Shown one piece after another: positions 12,301 to 24,300 of a stretch of 64,000 nucleotides of DNA (within the stretch, counting starts at the first letter, position 1; every line of letters starts with the position of its first letter). The stretch covers positions 14,346,274 through 14,410,273 of the forward strand of contig OX246745.1 of assembly GCA_945910005.1 (NCBI GenBank). The letters run 5' to 3'. A program made the position numbers and the translations under genes. This stretch comes from Isoperla grammatica (lineage: Eukaryota > Arthropoda > Insecta > Plecoptera > Perlodidae). Below the pieces are notes generated by a model. The model searched no databases. It had not been told where the DNA came from and saw only the letters and a program-made list of their open reading frames with translations.

Positions 12301-15300
12301 ACAGCGAACAAATATTGCTCCATTTAACAGGTGACAAAGTTTTTTATTAATAATTGATTAATTATCAATAAAAAAAAAACGATGTTGATTATTTGCGTTT
12401 CGGTGTCAATGTCGAAAATATTCCGAAATCGCGATTTGACATCGATTATTTGCCGTCGATGTCAATGTTGTCGATTTACATCGATGCCCAGCCTTAGTTT
12501 TAGCTAACATGCCGACAGCATGATCACAACTTCAAAATGTGTTTAAACCCATACAACTTCTGCCTAGTTAGTACATATATTTGATTTTTAAATTAAATAT
12601 AACATAGTGTAAATAAAAATAGTGTGATATATTAATACATAAAAGTGAAATATATTAAAATAAAAAAATATAAAAATTAATAAATACAAAAATAATACCA
12701 CATAGGCTTTAAATTAAAATAATTAAAATTCCAACACTGCTTATACCATTTTTTTGTGAACATAGGCTACTTCTCGACTCCAACCAAAATGTATTACTTG
12801 TATCTCCCTGATTATTATGCTTACCTTGGAGGTCTGCAGATTATACTTTAGTTCTAATTCTTTAATTTTTCTTTGGTCTTCTAACAGTTCCTGTTCTAAA
12901 CTATGTTTATGTTTTTCTTCTTTCTTCAGTTGTTTCTTTAACTTTTCCATTTGTCGTCTAGATGTCTGCAAACTGTTTTCTAAATCCAGGACTCTAGAAC
13001 ATTTAAACACACCAGCAGAATAAGTATTGATACACATACACATTGTACCAACATAACATGCACAATTTCATTCGACAGCTACTCGACAATAAAATAAATC
13101 ATATCGCCATACAATATTGCAATACGATATTAAAATACTTAACACTATGAAATTTCTGTAATGTACTGTATTAAAGTAAGCTACTTACTTTCTTGCACTA
13201 TCCCCAGCGATTTGTTTAATCATTTCTATATCTTTTAATCGTTTTTCATAATGCATTGCTAAATTTTTATATTTTTCAATTTCCTTTTTGTGTCTTTGTC
13301 TTTCGTCCGGTAATGCATTATCTTTGGTCGTTAACAGAAACGCATTTTCTGCATGAGCAAGGTGAGTCCTTGTTTTATAGTATTCTTCTTCAAGTTTACT
13401 CCGTTTCCGTTGGAATCTTTGTTTGGCTGAAGCTCTCATGTCGGAATTCTTGATCATGTCAGCGATACATTGCTCCTACAAAGAGATCAGACAGTTTGGT
13501 AGAATTACAATTTTAAGTTGTGTTTTATGATGACAAGATTGTGCTTACTATTTTATCTACTATAAATAAAACATTTTTTTGATTGAGATAAACAGTATTG
13601 TTAACTTACAAATACTGTATATGTACAAGATATAGTCAAACTTCTAATGACTTCAAATGAACATTACCCAGGTTGCTAAGGTAAAAGGTACGAGCTTGTT
13701 ATGACACATTTCAACATCAGCATTGGTGACAATTATTTTTATTGGCAAAATTGCTTCATCAGATGTAAAAAACCAAATGAAATCAAATTAAGAAATCTGG
13801 GTTTCCTATGTAAAACATAGAACAACTTTCTTTAGCTTATCAGTTTGGTTTGATTTTTTTTACATACAGGTAAGGTAAGTGAATACTGATTACTGATTAG
13901 TATAGAAATTCAAAGAGAATAGGAATTCAATATTTTCAGCATGCTAGTACCACATTTAAATACATACATAAGCATCCTCATTGGCTGCTGCAACCACAAA
14001 CGAACAGAAAATTTTCCAACATGTAGTATTTGCCACCATTTGTAGAAAATATTACATTTCAAATGAACGTAGTAATAGAACTGACCTTGATTTGTATAGT
14101 GTATTGTAACTCTTCAATCCTTTTCTGTGCACCCTCTAGGTCAACGAGTACTTGTCTTATTTGACTTTGCCTTGTTTCGTTACCGGCAGACAACAACTTG
14201 AGCTCTTGACAAGGGCCCGGCACAGGACTCATAGAGGGGAACTGTCTCTCATTTAACTCCACGCTAGATGGACTCTGTGACAGACCATTCAGACATTGAA
14301 GCTGATTGTCAGGCTCTTCCAGAACAGCATCATCATCTTCTGGTATAGGAACATTTTTCAGATCACTCTGAAAAAGAACATTTAACATGAATCATAACAC
14401 ATAATTTCTCATAGAAGTTGGGGACACAAACTACTTACTGTAAAGTTTCAATACAAGTGATTTTGCATTTTCATCAAGCACCAATTTGTCTCTTAAAAAA
14501 TATACTTCTTGCGTCTCAACATGAACTCGATTTGAACCTAAGAACTGAACATTTTACTGAACTCAAACTTGTACTCGACTTTTAAATGATAATCTCTGTT
14601 GGCACAGCCCTAATCGGATCAGATCCAACACACACACATATATATATATATTTGTTTGTAGCACAATCGCACATAGTTCAGTCTGATATATTTTAAATAT
14701 TGGCTAGTGGTAGGACCATCAGAAGATCAAGTACTTACTTGAAAGTCTTCACTCGGAGAATTAGCTTGGTGACTGAGAGGTAAAACTAGATTTGGAATTT
14801 CACTGCCCGGGTGTATACTTTTTCTCCGACCACTCATACAGTTACGGTTAATTGCGATACGCGGAATAAAATTATTGTTCTTTTCCTCGACGGGTGTTTC
14901 TCGTTTAACTTCAAACTCAGTTGGGTCAAAGAGGTCTTCCTTTTCTCTGACAGTTACATCTGTTGCGGTTTTAAACTTTTGTATTAAGTCGTCCAACTTA
15001 TCAAGAAAGTCTGGCCGCTGAGAATCAACGTCACTTTCCGATTCCGATTCGCAACGCGATTTGTCAACGACCGTCACAACCACTCCATTACAACCGTTTG
15101 GTAAATCCACAGATGTATCAGTCTTCTCATCAGATTCAGTCAGTTCATCTGAAATAAAACAGAACAATGACATTTGGAATGCCAAAACAAAAACACATAC
15201 TCAGGTGATCTATTAGGTTATCGATTGATATTCGATATTAGAAAATATTTCAATGATCTTTCAAAATTTTGATATTGAATAGCCTATATCAAATTTATTG

Positions 15301-18300
15301 AATAGGCCTACATCAATTTTTGTTAATAATTTTTATTATATCGATAGAATTCTAAAATTTGTAATTATAATACTAATTAAAACAAAATCCAATAAAATAA
15401 TGTAACACCCCTTTATCCTACGTGTTGGAAATTGACGATATTGTGAGATAAAAATTAGTACTTGTTCTTTATTTAATTTTTACCTAGTTTTATTTAATTG
15501 CGTGATTTATGGATACTTTACGGTGAATCTTGTGTTTCCTCACAGCGGTCGTCACCGTAAAGTATGCGCTGTGCTCGGCTATTTCGTCAGTCTTGTTCGG
15601 TTATAATTTCCTGTTTGTGCAGCAACTTTGCTGACTGCTCGGTTCAGGAGGGGGGCTGGTTCGTTGACTTCGTCAGTGAGCCCTGGAGCCCGATTCTCTA
15701 AATCTGTGGTAAATTTCTCACCGGTTTCCGTCGTTACGGAAGGCGAATGGATGGCTGTGATTGGGTCACAGCCTTCTCATAACGACCAAAACCGGTGATC
15801 ACCTTATCGTTGACCATAGAGAATCAAGGCCCTGGTCCCACTCTTTCGTGATTGTCATGGGAGGGGGTCGAACCGAGTAGTTTGATTGGTAGTTTATGAC
15901 TGGGGACAGCCGGCGTTATGCAGAGAGGGGGTGACTGGGGTATGACGTAGGAAAGTCTAGGTGCAAGGGAACACGTGTGTTATTCGGGGCATTTGGCTTT
16001 CGACGGGAGACTGGAACGGAAGGAGGACCAACACCAAGGTGGAACGGGAGAAGATCCAACAGTGTGAAAGAGGGGTCAAACCAAGTGGACACAAAGACCG
16101 CCAAGGAGACAACACCTACGCAACCAGGGCGGACACGGAGACTGGGATCGGACACCGGGAAACCAAGGTAGAGGCACTCCGACTGCACTTCTAAATTTAG
16201 CTGTTCAGGGAAACCCGTAGACAGATTCGCCACTAGGTACTCAGCCACGGTTAGGATACATGTCAAACTTAATAAATTACGGTTCCTTTATTGTTTGAAT
16301 CAAGTCTTATCATTCCTGAATCCTTAACTGCTTGGACTGGTACGTCCCGATCCCTTAGTTGTGAGAACCACCCTTAGAGCTACGCCCCAGAATCTCTACG
16401 GGACCGTCGACCTCGCAGTCCGTGGGTTCGAGGCTGAGCCGGCGGAGTCGGGTTGGAGACAAGGTAGGTTCTCACTATCTAACATATGGTGGAAGCGCCG
16501 TTGCAAAACTTAGTTTTGTTGTATTTGGGCTACCCAGATAAAACATTTTTTTTTTCTCCTTCTAAATTCAATTTTTGTTTTAATTATTACATCGTACTTA
16601 CGTACCCAACTCCAACAATTACATTACGTACCCACTCTGTCCTCTCTTTTCAAATATTTTAATTACCAAACAAAAAGTGCACAACTTACCTATTCTTTCC
16701 AAAATTCTCCCAGCAAACTCTTTGACACTGGCCGCATCATCGCTCCCTACACACTCCTCACATTCTTGCTTCAAACACAGCCACCGCTCCACCTGTTCCC
16801 TCTCAACGTCTGACAAACATTTGCTACCCATCAACTGGGCAAAGAGACCCTCTGCATTGGCCACCAGTTTCAGCCACTGTGAAGCAGCAAACTCTAATCT
16901 AAAACAAAAATTACAATAAAAATAAACAAATTACAGTACAATTAAATTACAAACAAAAAATAATGAATCAAAAAGAAAAGTTAGGCAATTATTTACAGAA
17001 GACCTGTGCAACAAAACAAGACCATACGACAATGTTTTAAACTTCTGTATAATTCTTCTTTACACACTTAAAATGTAAATTGATATAACGAGCACAGATA
17101 TTAAATAGGCCTACAATACATCTAAGGTAGTTACGGGTAGAAATAACCATGGACATCCCAATTTTAACCCACTTGTATTATCTACATGTACTAATCTTAG
17201 TAATCAACAATCAATATTATCCATTCTTATCAATCCTTTCCGACATAACAAAAGGATTTACAAATCTACATGTACTATGTATTCTTTGGCCAACTCTAAG
17301 GTAACAAAATTGGCCTCGCTTGATTTTTGTTAATCAGAAAGGTAAAATAAGAGTATTTCACTTACCCAAAAGTATCTGCATTTGTACTCCCCTCATTAGA
17401 CTCCAACACATCATCAGTGAATGGCTCCTCCGATGCTGCTTGAAAACCAAATTCTAAGTTTCTACTGTGGTAGGCATTAATAATTGGAAAATTATAGATG
17501 TTTCGAGCTTGGAGACAAAATCTGAGGCTGTTTAATGTGTCGTTGTAGTTCATCGATCCAGGTGAAACACAGAAAATGAGTAATGTGTTGGCCCTTCCTC
17601 CAAACGAATCCTGCAAATTGAAACATTACATAGCTGAGGTCCTTTGCTAGATCAAAGCAGAACCGGTAAACAGAAGTACCTTGATATAATGATACCCACA
17701 GAGCAAGGAAAAAACATTAGGTAAGTAGGCCTACCAAGCTTAGCTTGAGACAAATAAGCCAATGACATTAATTTATCAGTTATCCCTCAATATCACTTTT
17801 TTTAAGAAGTGGATGGATAACCGAGTGCTGTACGGTACAACCAGAAACTACTGGACTACAATATGCCTTTGAGGTATGCAACATGTCAAACTTATCGACA
17901 GGATCAGTTTTGATGGTTGGTTATGGGATTAGTTTAAAAACAGATTGTGAAGGTGGCTTGTGCAGACATCGAGGTGCGTCTCAAGCCTCGGGCACATGGG
18001 GGGGGGGGGGGGGTGATGATTGTCTGTAGGGAGAATGTCAAGGGCACATTGTTGTGGGTAGATAATGTGGTTGAAATGATGTGTGTGCAAGTAAGGGTGG
18101 GGGGAGGTTCTTGTGTGGATGTGGTGGGAGTATACAGGCCTAAGGATAGTGGGGAGTGGCAAGTGTTAGATAGGTTGGAAGAGGTAGTGATGGGTGATAG
18201 AGGAGGAGTGTTAGTAATAGCTGGGGATCTAAACTTGCCTGGAGTTCACTGGGAGGGGGGGAGGGAGGATCTAGGAGGCAGAAGGCAGGAATGGGCCTGT

Positions 18301-21300
18301 AAACTTATTAATGAGGGGTTAGTGCAAACGGTAGGAGAGGGGACGAGGATTTGTGGGGAGGGGAGGAATAACATTTTAGATGTAATATTAGTAAGGCCGG
18401 AGGAAGCATGGGTTCACTCGGAGGTAGTAGAGGGAATGAGCGATCATAGGGCCCCAATAGTAGAGTTAGCACTAGGTAGTGGGTGGGAGGGAAGGCAGGG
18501 AAATAATAGTGAAAGTAGGGACAAGACAATCTGGAGATATGATAGAGCTGATGTTCAGGGTTTGCAAAGGGAGTTACTGGTAATGTATGAAGAGTGGTCT
18601 AGTAGGGATGTGGGAGTAAATGAAATGTGGGAAAGTTTTCTGCAGATATATAGGGGCTTGTTGGAAAGGTTTGTGCCGCAGGTGACTAAGGGGGGTGGGA
18701 CTGACCCAGTATATTATAATAAAAGAATTAGGTGGTTGAAGAGGAAGTGCAGAGAAATATATAAGAGGTATAGGAAGACTGGTAAAGGTAAGGAGAAACT
18801 TAAGGAGTGGGAGGGAGTTCTTAATAGGGCAAAGGTCGATGCAAAGGATGATTATATGATGCACTTAATGGATGATGAGGGATTCCAAGGTAAAGGGAGA
18901 AGGTTGTATCAACATCTAAGGAACCAGAAAGGGGGGGGGGGGCGAAATACCCACACTTAAGGGGACTGGGGATGAGTTATTTACTGGTGATAAGGACAAA
19001 GCGGAGGCTTTGAACTCACACTATGGGGAGGTATTCCAAGAGAGGGAAGATTCTAGTATGCAGTGGGAAGGGGGGAGGGGTAGCAAGCCACTCACGATAA
19101 CGAATCTTGATATTAGAAGGGTTTTAGGAAAGATGGGAGGGAGAAAGGCATCGGGGCAGGATGGGTTGATGTGTAGATTTTTGAAAATTGGGGGGGAGGG
19201 GGTTGTTAGGTTTGTAGGGGATATTTGCAGGAAATCGTTAAGGGAAGGTACTATACCGGAGGGTTGGAGGGAAGGACTTGTAGTGCCAATACATAAGGGG
19301 GGGGATAGAAGTCAAGTAGGGAATTACAGACCTGTTAGTCTCACTTCAGTAGGGAGCAAGATAATGGAAAAGATAGTAGCAAATTATGTTAGAGAGGTGT
19401 TGGAGGGGGAGGGATGGTTGGTAGATAGCCAGCATGGGTTTAGGGAGGGGTATTCTTGCGAGACGCAATTGATAGGTCTTGTTCAGGATATAGGGGAGGC
19501 TCTAGATAAGGGGGAGGAGGTTGATGCAGTTTTCCTTGATTTTGAAAAGGCTTTTGATAAAGTGTCTCATGGGATTTTGATGAGGAAGGTTGATAGTGTG
19601 ATTGCAGATAAAGGGGTTGTAAGGTGGATGGGAGATTTTCTAGCAAATAGGTCGCAAAGGGTAAGGGTGGGGGGTAGCGTATCAGCAGCTATCGAAGTTA
19701 CATCGGGGGTGCCGCAGGAGTCGGTGCTGGGTCCACTGTTATTTATAATGTTTATTAATGATATAGGAAGGGATATTGAGTCAAGATTAAGGTTGTTTGC
19801 TGATGATTGCGTCTTGTATAGGGTGATTAAGGGGGTGGAGGATGCTAAGTTGTTGCAGGATGATTTGAACAGGATAGAGGAGTGGGTTGATGTTAATAGG
19901 ATGGGTTTGAATGCGGGAAAGTGTAAACTGGTTGGGTTCACGCGTAAATTAAAAGGGGATGCGAGAGAGTATTTTCTTGAGGGGGTAGTTCTAGAAAAGG
20001 TAAAGAAGTATAAGTATTTGGGAATTTTATTGGCCGAAGATTTGGGATGGGGGGACGAGGTGCAGGAAAGTGTAAGAAAGGGATATAGAAACTTAGGGTT
20101 TGTTATGAGGAATTTGAAGGGAGCTAGTAGGGAGGTAAAGGATATGGCTTACAAAACAGTGATACGGCCTATATTGGAATATGGTGGTGCAGTGTGGGAT
20201 CCATATAGGAAAGGGGAAGTCATGGAATTAGAAAAGGTGCAGCGTAGGGCGGCAAGGAAGGTTACAGGACAAGTTAGGAGATGGAGGTATGTTGAAGATA
20301 GGTTAGGGAATGTGGTAAGGGCTTATGATAGTGTTACAGCAATGATGGGGGAACTGGGTTGGGAGTCCTTAGAGGAGAGACGGAGGAGTGATAGGATGTG
20401 TAATTTATATAGAGCAGCTAGGGGGAAAGGAGGGTGGGGGGAAATCCAGAGCAGGTTGCAAGAAGGAGTTTATAGAGGGAGGGGGGATCATAATTGGAAG
20501 TTTCAGCGTCGGGTAGTGAGAAGTGATCTGGGTAGGTTTGGTTTTGTTGAGAGAACGGTAAGGGAATGGAATGAGTTACCCGAGGAGGTTGTTGAGTGCG
20601 AGTCAGTAAGGGAATTTAGAAATAGATTGACGAAAAGGAAGTGACGAGGGAGGGTGGGGAGGGGGGAGGTTTGGATAGGTTGCCACCGGGTAGTTGTGGC
20701 CCATTTGCAGCCTTTAAGTGTTTTAATCTTAATCTTAATCTTAATCAAACCAACCAGCTTGGATTAACTTTGTTAATAAGCACTAGGATAGGCCCTGTGT
20801 TTTTTTTTTTCTTTTGACAAACTAAATCCTCTAAATGGAACTGGAATCCTAAGTCCCTTTACAAATCAAATGGTTTTATGTATTCTCTCACCCTCAGAAG
20901 AGTAGTCAGTATAGACTGGTTAAAAGGAATGGTGCTGTAGTCCCACTGTGGGTTACTTAGCATGGATATAACATTTCCTAATGCTAACAGTCCCGTATCA
21001 TGATGGTCGCGATCTCCAGCAGTTTCCATGAAGTAAGGCTTGTCAAAACCTGCCAGTTCTGTGAATTGGGCTCTTGAAAATGTTTGATGTACCACTCCAT
21101 CTGCAGATTAAGAAATAAATGGATCATTACAAAAGTCAGAATTTAAAACCTGACAACAGAGAGGAATGAAAGCTTTACAAAGTGAAGAGTAAGTGGTAGC
21201 ATTGGGTAATGGGGGGTAGGCGGAGAACAACACTGCTTGATGTGATGTAGGCATACATTGTACCACGATATAACAACGTATTATGCAAATATTCTAGGGG

Positions 21301-24300
21301 TCTGCGGGTAGTACTTTTTAGATTCCGGTCGGGCTCGGGTCCGGGTAACACAGAAAGTTCGGGTATCGGGTCCGGGTTCGGGTAATGAAATTAGTAGGCC
21401 CTACTGGTGACGTGTGACGAGAAAGTGACGTAATTACAGCACGATCTTTTTTATTCTTCCAGTTCATCTAGGTATTTACCTAAAATAAGTTGTTTTAATG
21501 CCAAATCGATTTCTAAAGAGATGTAATTTCTTGTTATTATTTCCTAACCGGTGGCTGCAGTGCGAAGACGACAGTGCTTCTGTCTGTCACAATGCACTCT
21601 ATCGAGGCTTTGCTCAACGAACAGTAGAACGGGGTTGACGGAGCGTACGATAGAGTGCGTTACGAGCACGAACTTGCTATGCTCTCCATCTCTAAAGTGC
21701 TTCACAATAATTATAGTTGTGCCAACGAGACATTCCTTGACTCACAAAAATTATTAACAATCCTTTAAATAAGTAACTACTTTCAATTTTCCTTAGATAT
21801 AATGTCACGGTGCTAATAACAATAATTAAAAGTCAAATGCGGACTGTAATGACGCAATGGCAGTCCAGTTATAAGCAAGTTTTTGTACGCTGGAGCTACT
21901 TTCGTACGTATTGCGGGATGCAGTGACTCAATCGCAGATGCTTACGGATACGATGATTTCGCTCGGCAGGTCAGCTCCAAATTCTAGGGCTTTGACCTAG
22001 AATATTACGTATGGAACTGAAAATGAACATACCTATGTTTGATTTGGTAATTATTTAATAACGGCGTGTATTACCATACAAAGTGTGGTGTAAATAACGG
22101 CTTCAAGAACAAGAATATAAGCTTAAGCCTAGACTGCTAGGGCCTAGGCCTAGAACCTACTACCCGAAAAAGCCCGATATTTGTTATTTAAATCCCCGAA
22201 TTTCGGGTATGAATAAATACCCGAAATTACCCGAAGTTTCGGGTACCCGCAGACCCCTAAAATATTCTTTTAAAACTGATTTTTTGGCTAAATTAAAGTA
22301 CCTGTGTATTATTTGATTTAATTTTAGTAATTCCCTTCATTTTAGTGTGTGCCATACAAATGCGCATCTTATACAACAAAATACGGTACCGGTAGTTCAA
22401 ATTGACAGAAATAAACACAATCCATTTGTCCATGCGTATCAGTACTAGGTAAGGTATGTGACGAACCTGCTATCCAATGTTGCTCCAATGACAGCGTGAA
22501 GATTGAATGAGCCCTTGGCCTGACAGAAGTCCAACCTGCATGACGGTTACTCATGCCAACGTGGAGACAATTGAAAACTTCGCTAATACTTTGGCATTCT
22601 ATTTGCTCAGCTCCGGCTACAATCGTCGACCCCTGAAGAAGAATTGTATTATATGTATATGTATGATAACTTTATCTCAGAATAAAATAAAATACTATAG
22701 GCTAGTTAGTATGGGAGTTCAACTCACATCTTGATCTTCGATAAGAGTTAAGTCTCTTTGAAACTGGCTTGTATTGAGCAGATCTCGAATAGTTTCATCG
22801 CAAATCTCGACGAAGGTTACTTTCACTTGAAAACGTCGTCCTGTAATTTGCTGTATTAAAAAAACAATTCATTAGTTATTGGATCTTGTTTAATTTTATT
22901 TATTTATCATCCCAATTGCATTCATATTTTATACTCATAAGGGATGCAATTACTGCACTATATTCTACAAGATATATAGGCATAAACTAAAAAATCATTA
23001 TACATATCAGCATATCAAAAACAGTATACAATGAATGCATGTACTGTATTATAAAGATCTATTATACCGTCAGTAATAATAACATACAAATTTACCAGAA
23101 AGGCTCTGCAGAAGGTTACTGCATTACTACAGTCATGTGGATGATGATGGCGCAAATAACCAAGATGTTGACGCGCCATTAACATATAACAATCTATCTA
23201 ACTATGTTCATGATGCCTACATTGCATGGTGGTTTGCACAATGTGCTCAATGAAATAAATATTAGATAGTGGCTTAGCTAATATTAAGTTTTGAAAGAAA
23301 TAAGCATGCAAGAACTCAACATGATGATGGTATTCTCTACTACAGATATGTCAATTCAAAATTTCTCCAAGTGTACTAAGAACAAACCTTGCCAACATTA
23401 TTTGATATTCACCTAGGCCTAATTCATCTTTTATTCCACTTTTCAACTAAAACCCAGTTTAATCAAATTGGATGGGTCTCTGATATTAGGTGTCATATCC
23501 ACAAGCATCTGGGCCGCGATTCTGAATGGGCGTCGATAAGTTTAACCCGAGTTTTTGTCGTTAAAAGAAGGCGATGAGCCAATCACCGCCTTGCATTTGC
23601 CTATTGTAACGACAAAAAGCATTCGTTAAACTTATCACGGCCATTCAGAATCGCACTCCTGATCCATTCACAGTGATCACGGCCCCTCAAATATGATTGA
23701 CCTTGGCAAGGAGACAGGGAGGCTGTGGTGGCGGTGGATGGAGCAGATGGTTGCCTAGCAACTGTTTATTGTTGTGATTGTTAGTCTTTTGTTTTGGAAA
23801 TATCCATGCAGTGTTAGTTTTGAACTATTAAAGATTCATTATTTATATTAGCGTATTTATTGTAGTTAAATATGGCTATATGTCGACGCGAGGCGCGAAA
23901 TTAATGGTTCCTCCGGGGCCGGATCTTCAAGTTCTATGGAAATTAAGTAGTTAGTTTAAAAATGGAAAAGAAGATACCGGATAGTGCTCTAGCAGATCGG
24001 ACTGTTCGATCTACTAGAGGTATTCCAGCTGAGGATGTGATCTGATCCATGTGGGGATGCTTGGATATCTGAAAAACATGTACAGACACAGATTGAAGGT
24101 AACCAAGCAAGTACTTCAGCAGTAACTTCAGGCCATGTTAGCAGTGAGGTGTTACGTGGTTTAGTGTCCGACAGTCTTTCAATAAGATCCGGTGGGTCTA
24201 TTGTAAGTCGTAGATCCAGTGCAAGTACGGTTCGTCGGCGTAGACTTCAGGTAGAGCAGTAGCTCAACAGGAAATGCTTCGTCTCGCAAAGGAGCAAATG

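Noticed and set aside
14575..14625. MITE end CACAGCCCTA, and similar ATGGCTGTGCGAATAG near 53564
   Set aside because: Single ends only; probably fragments of one family but borders cannot be set.
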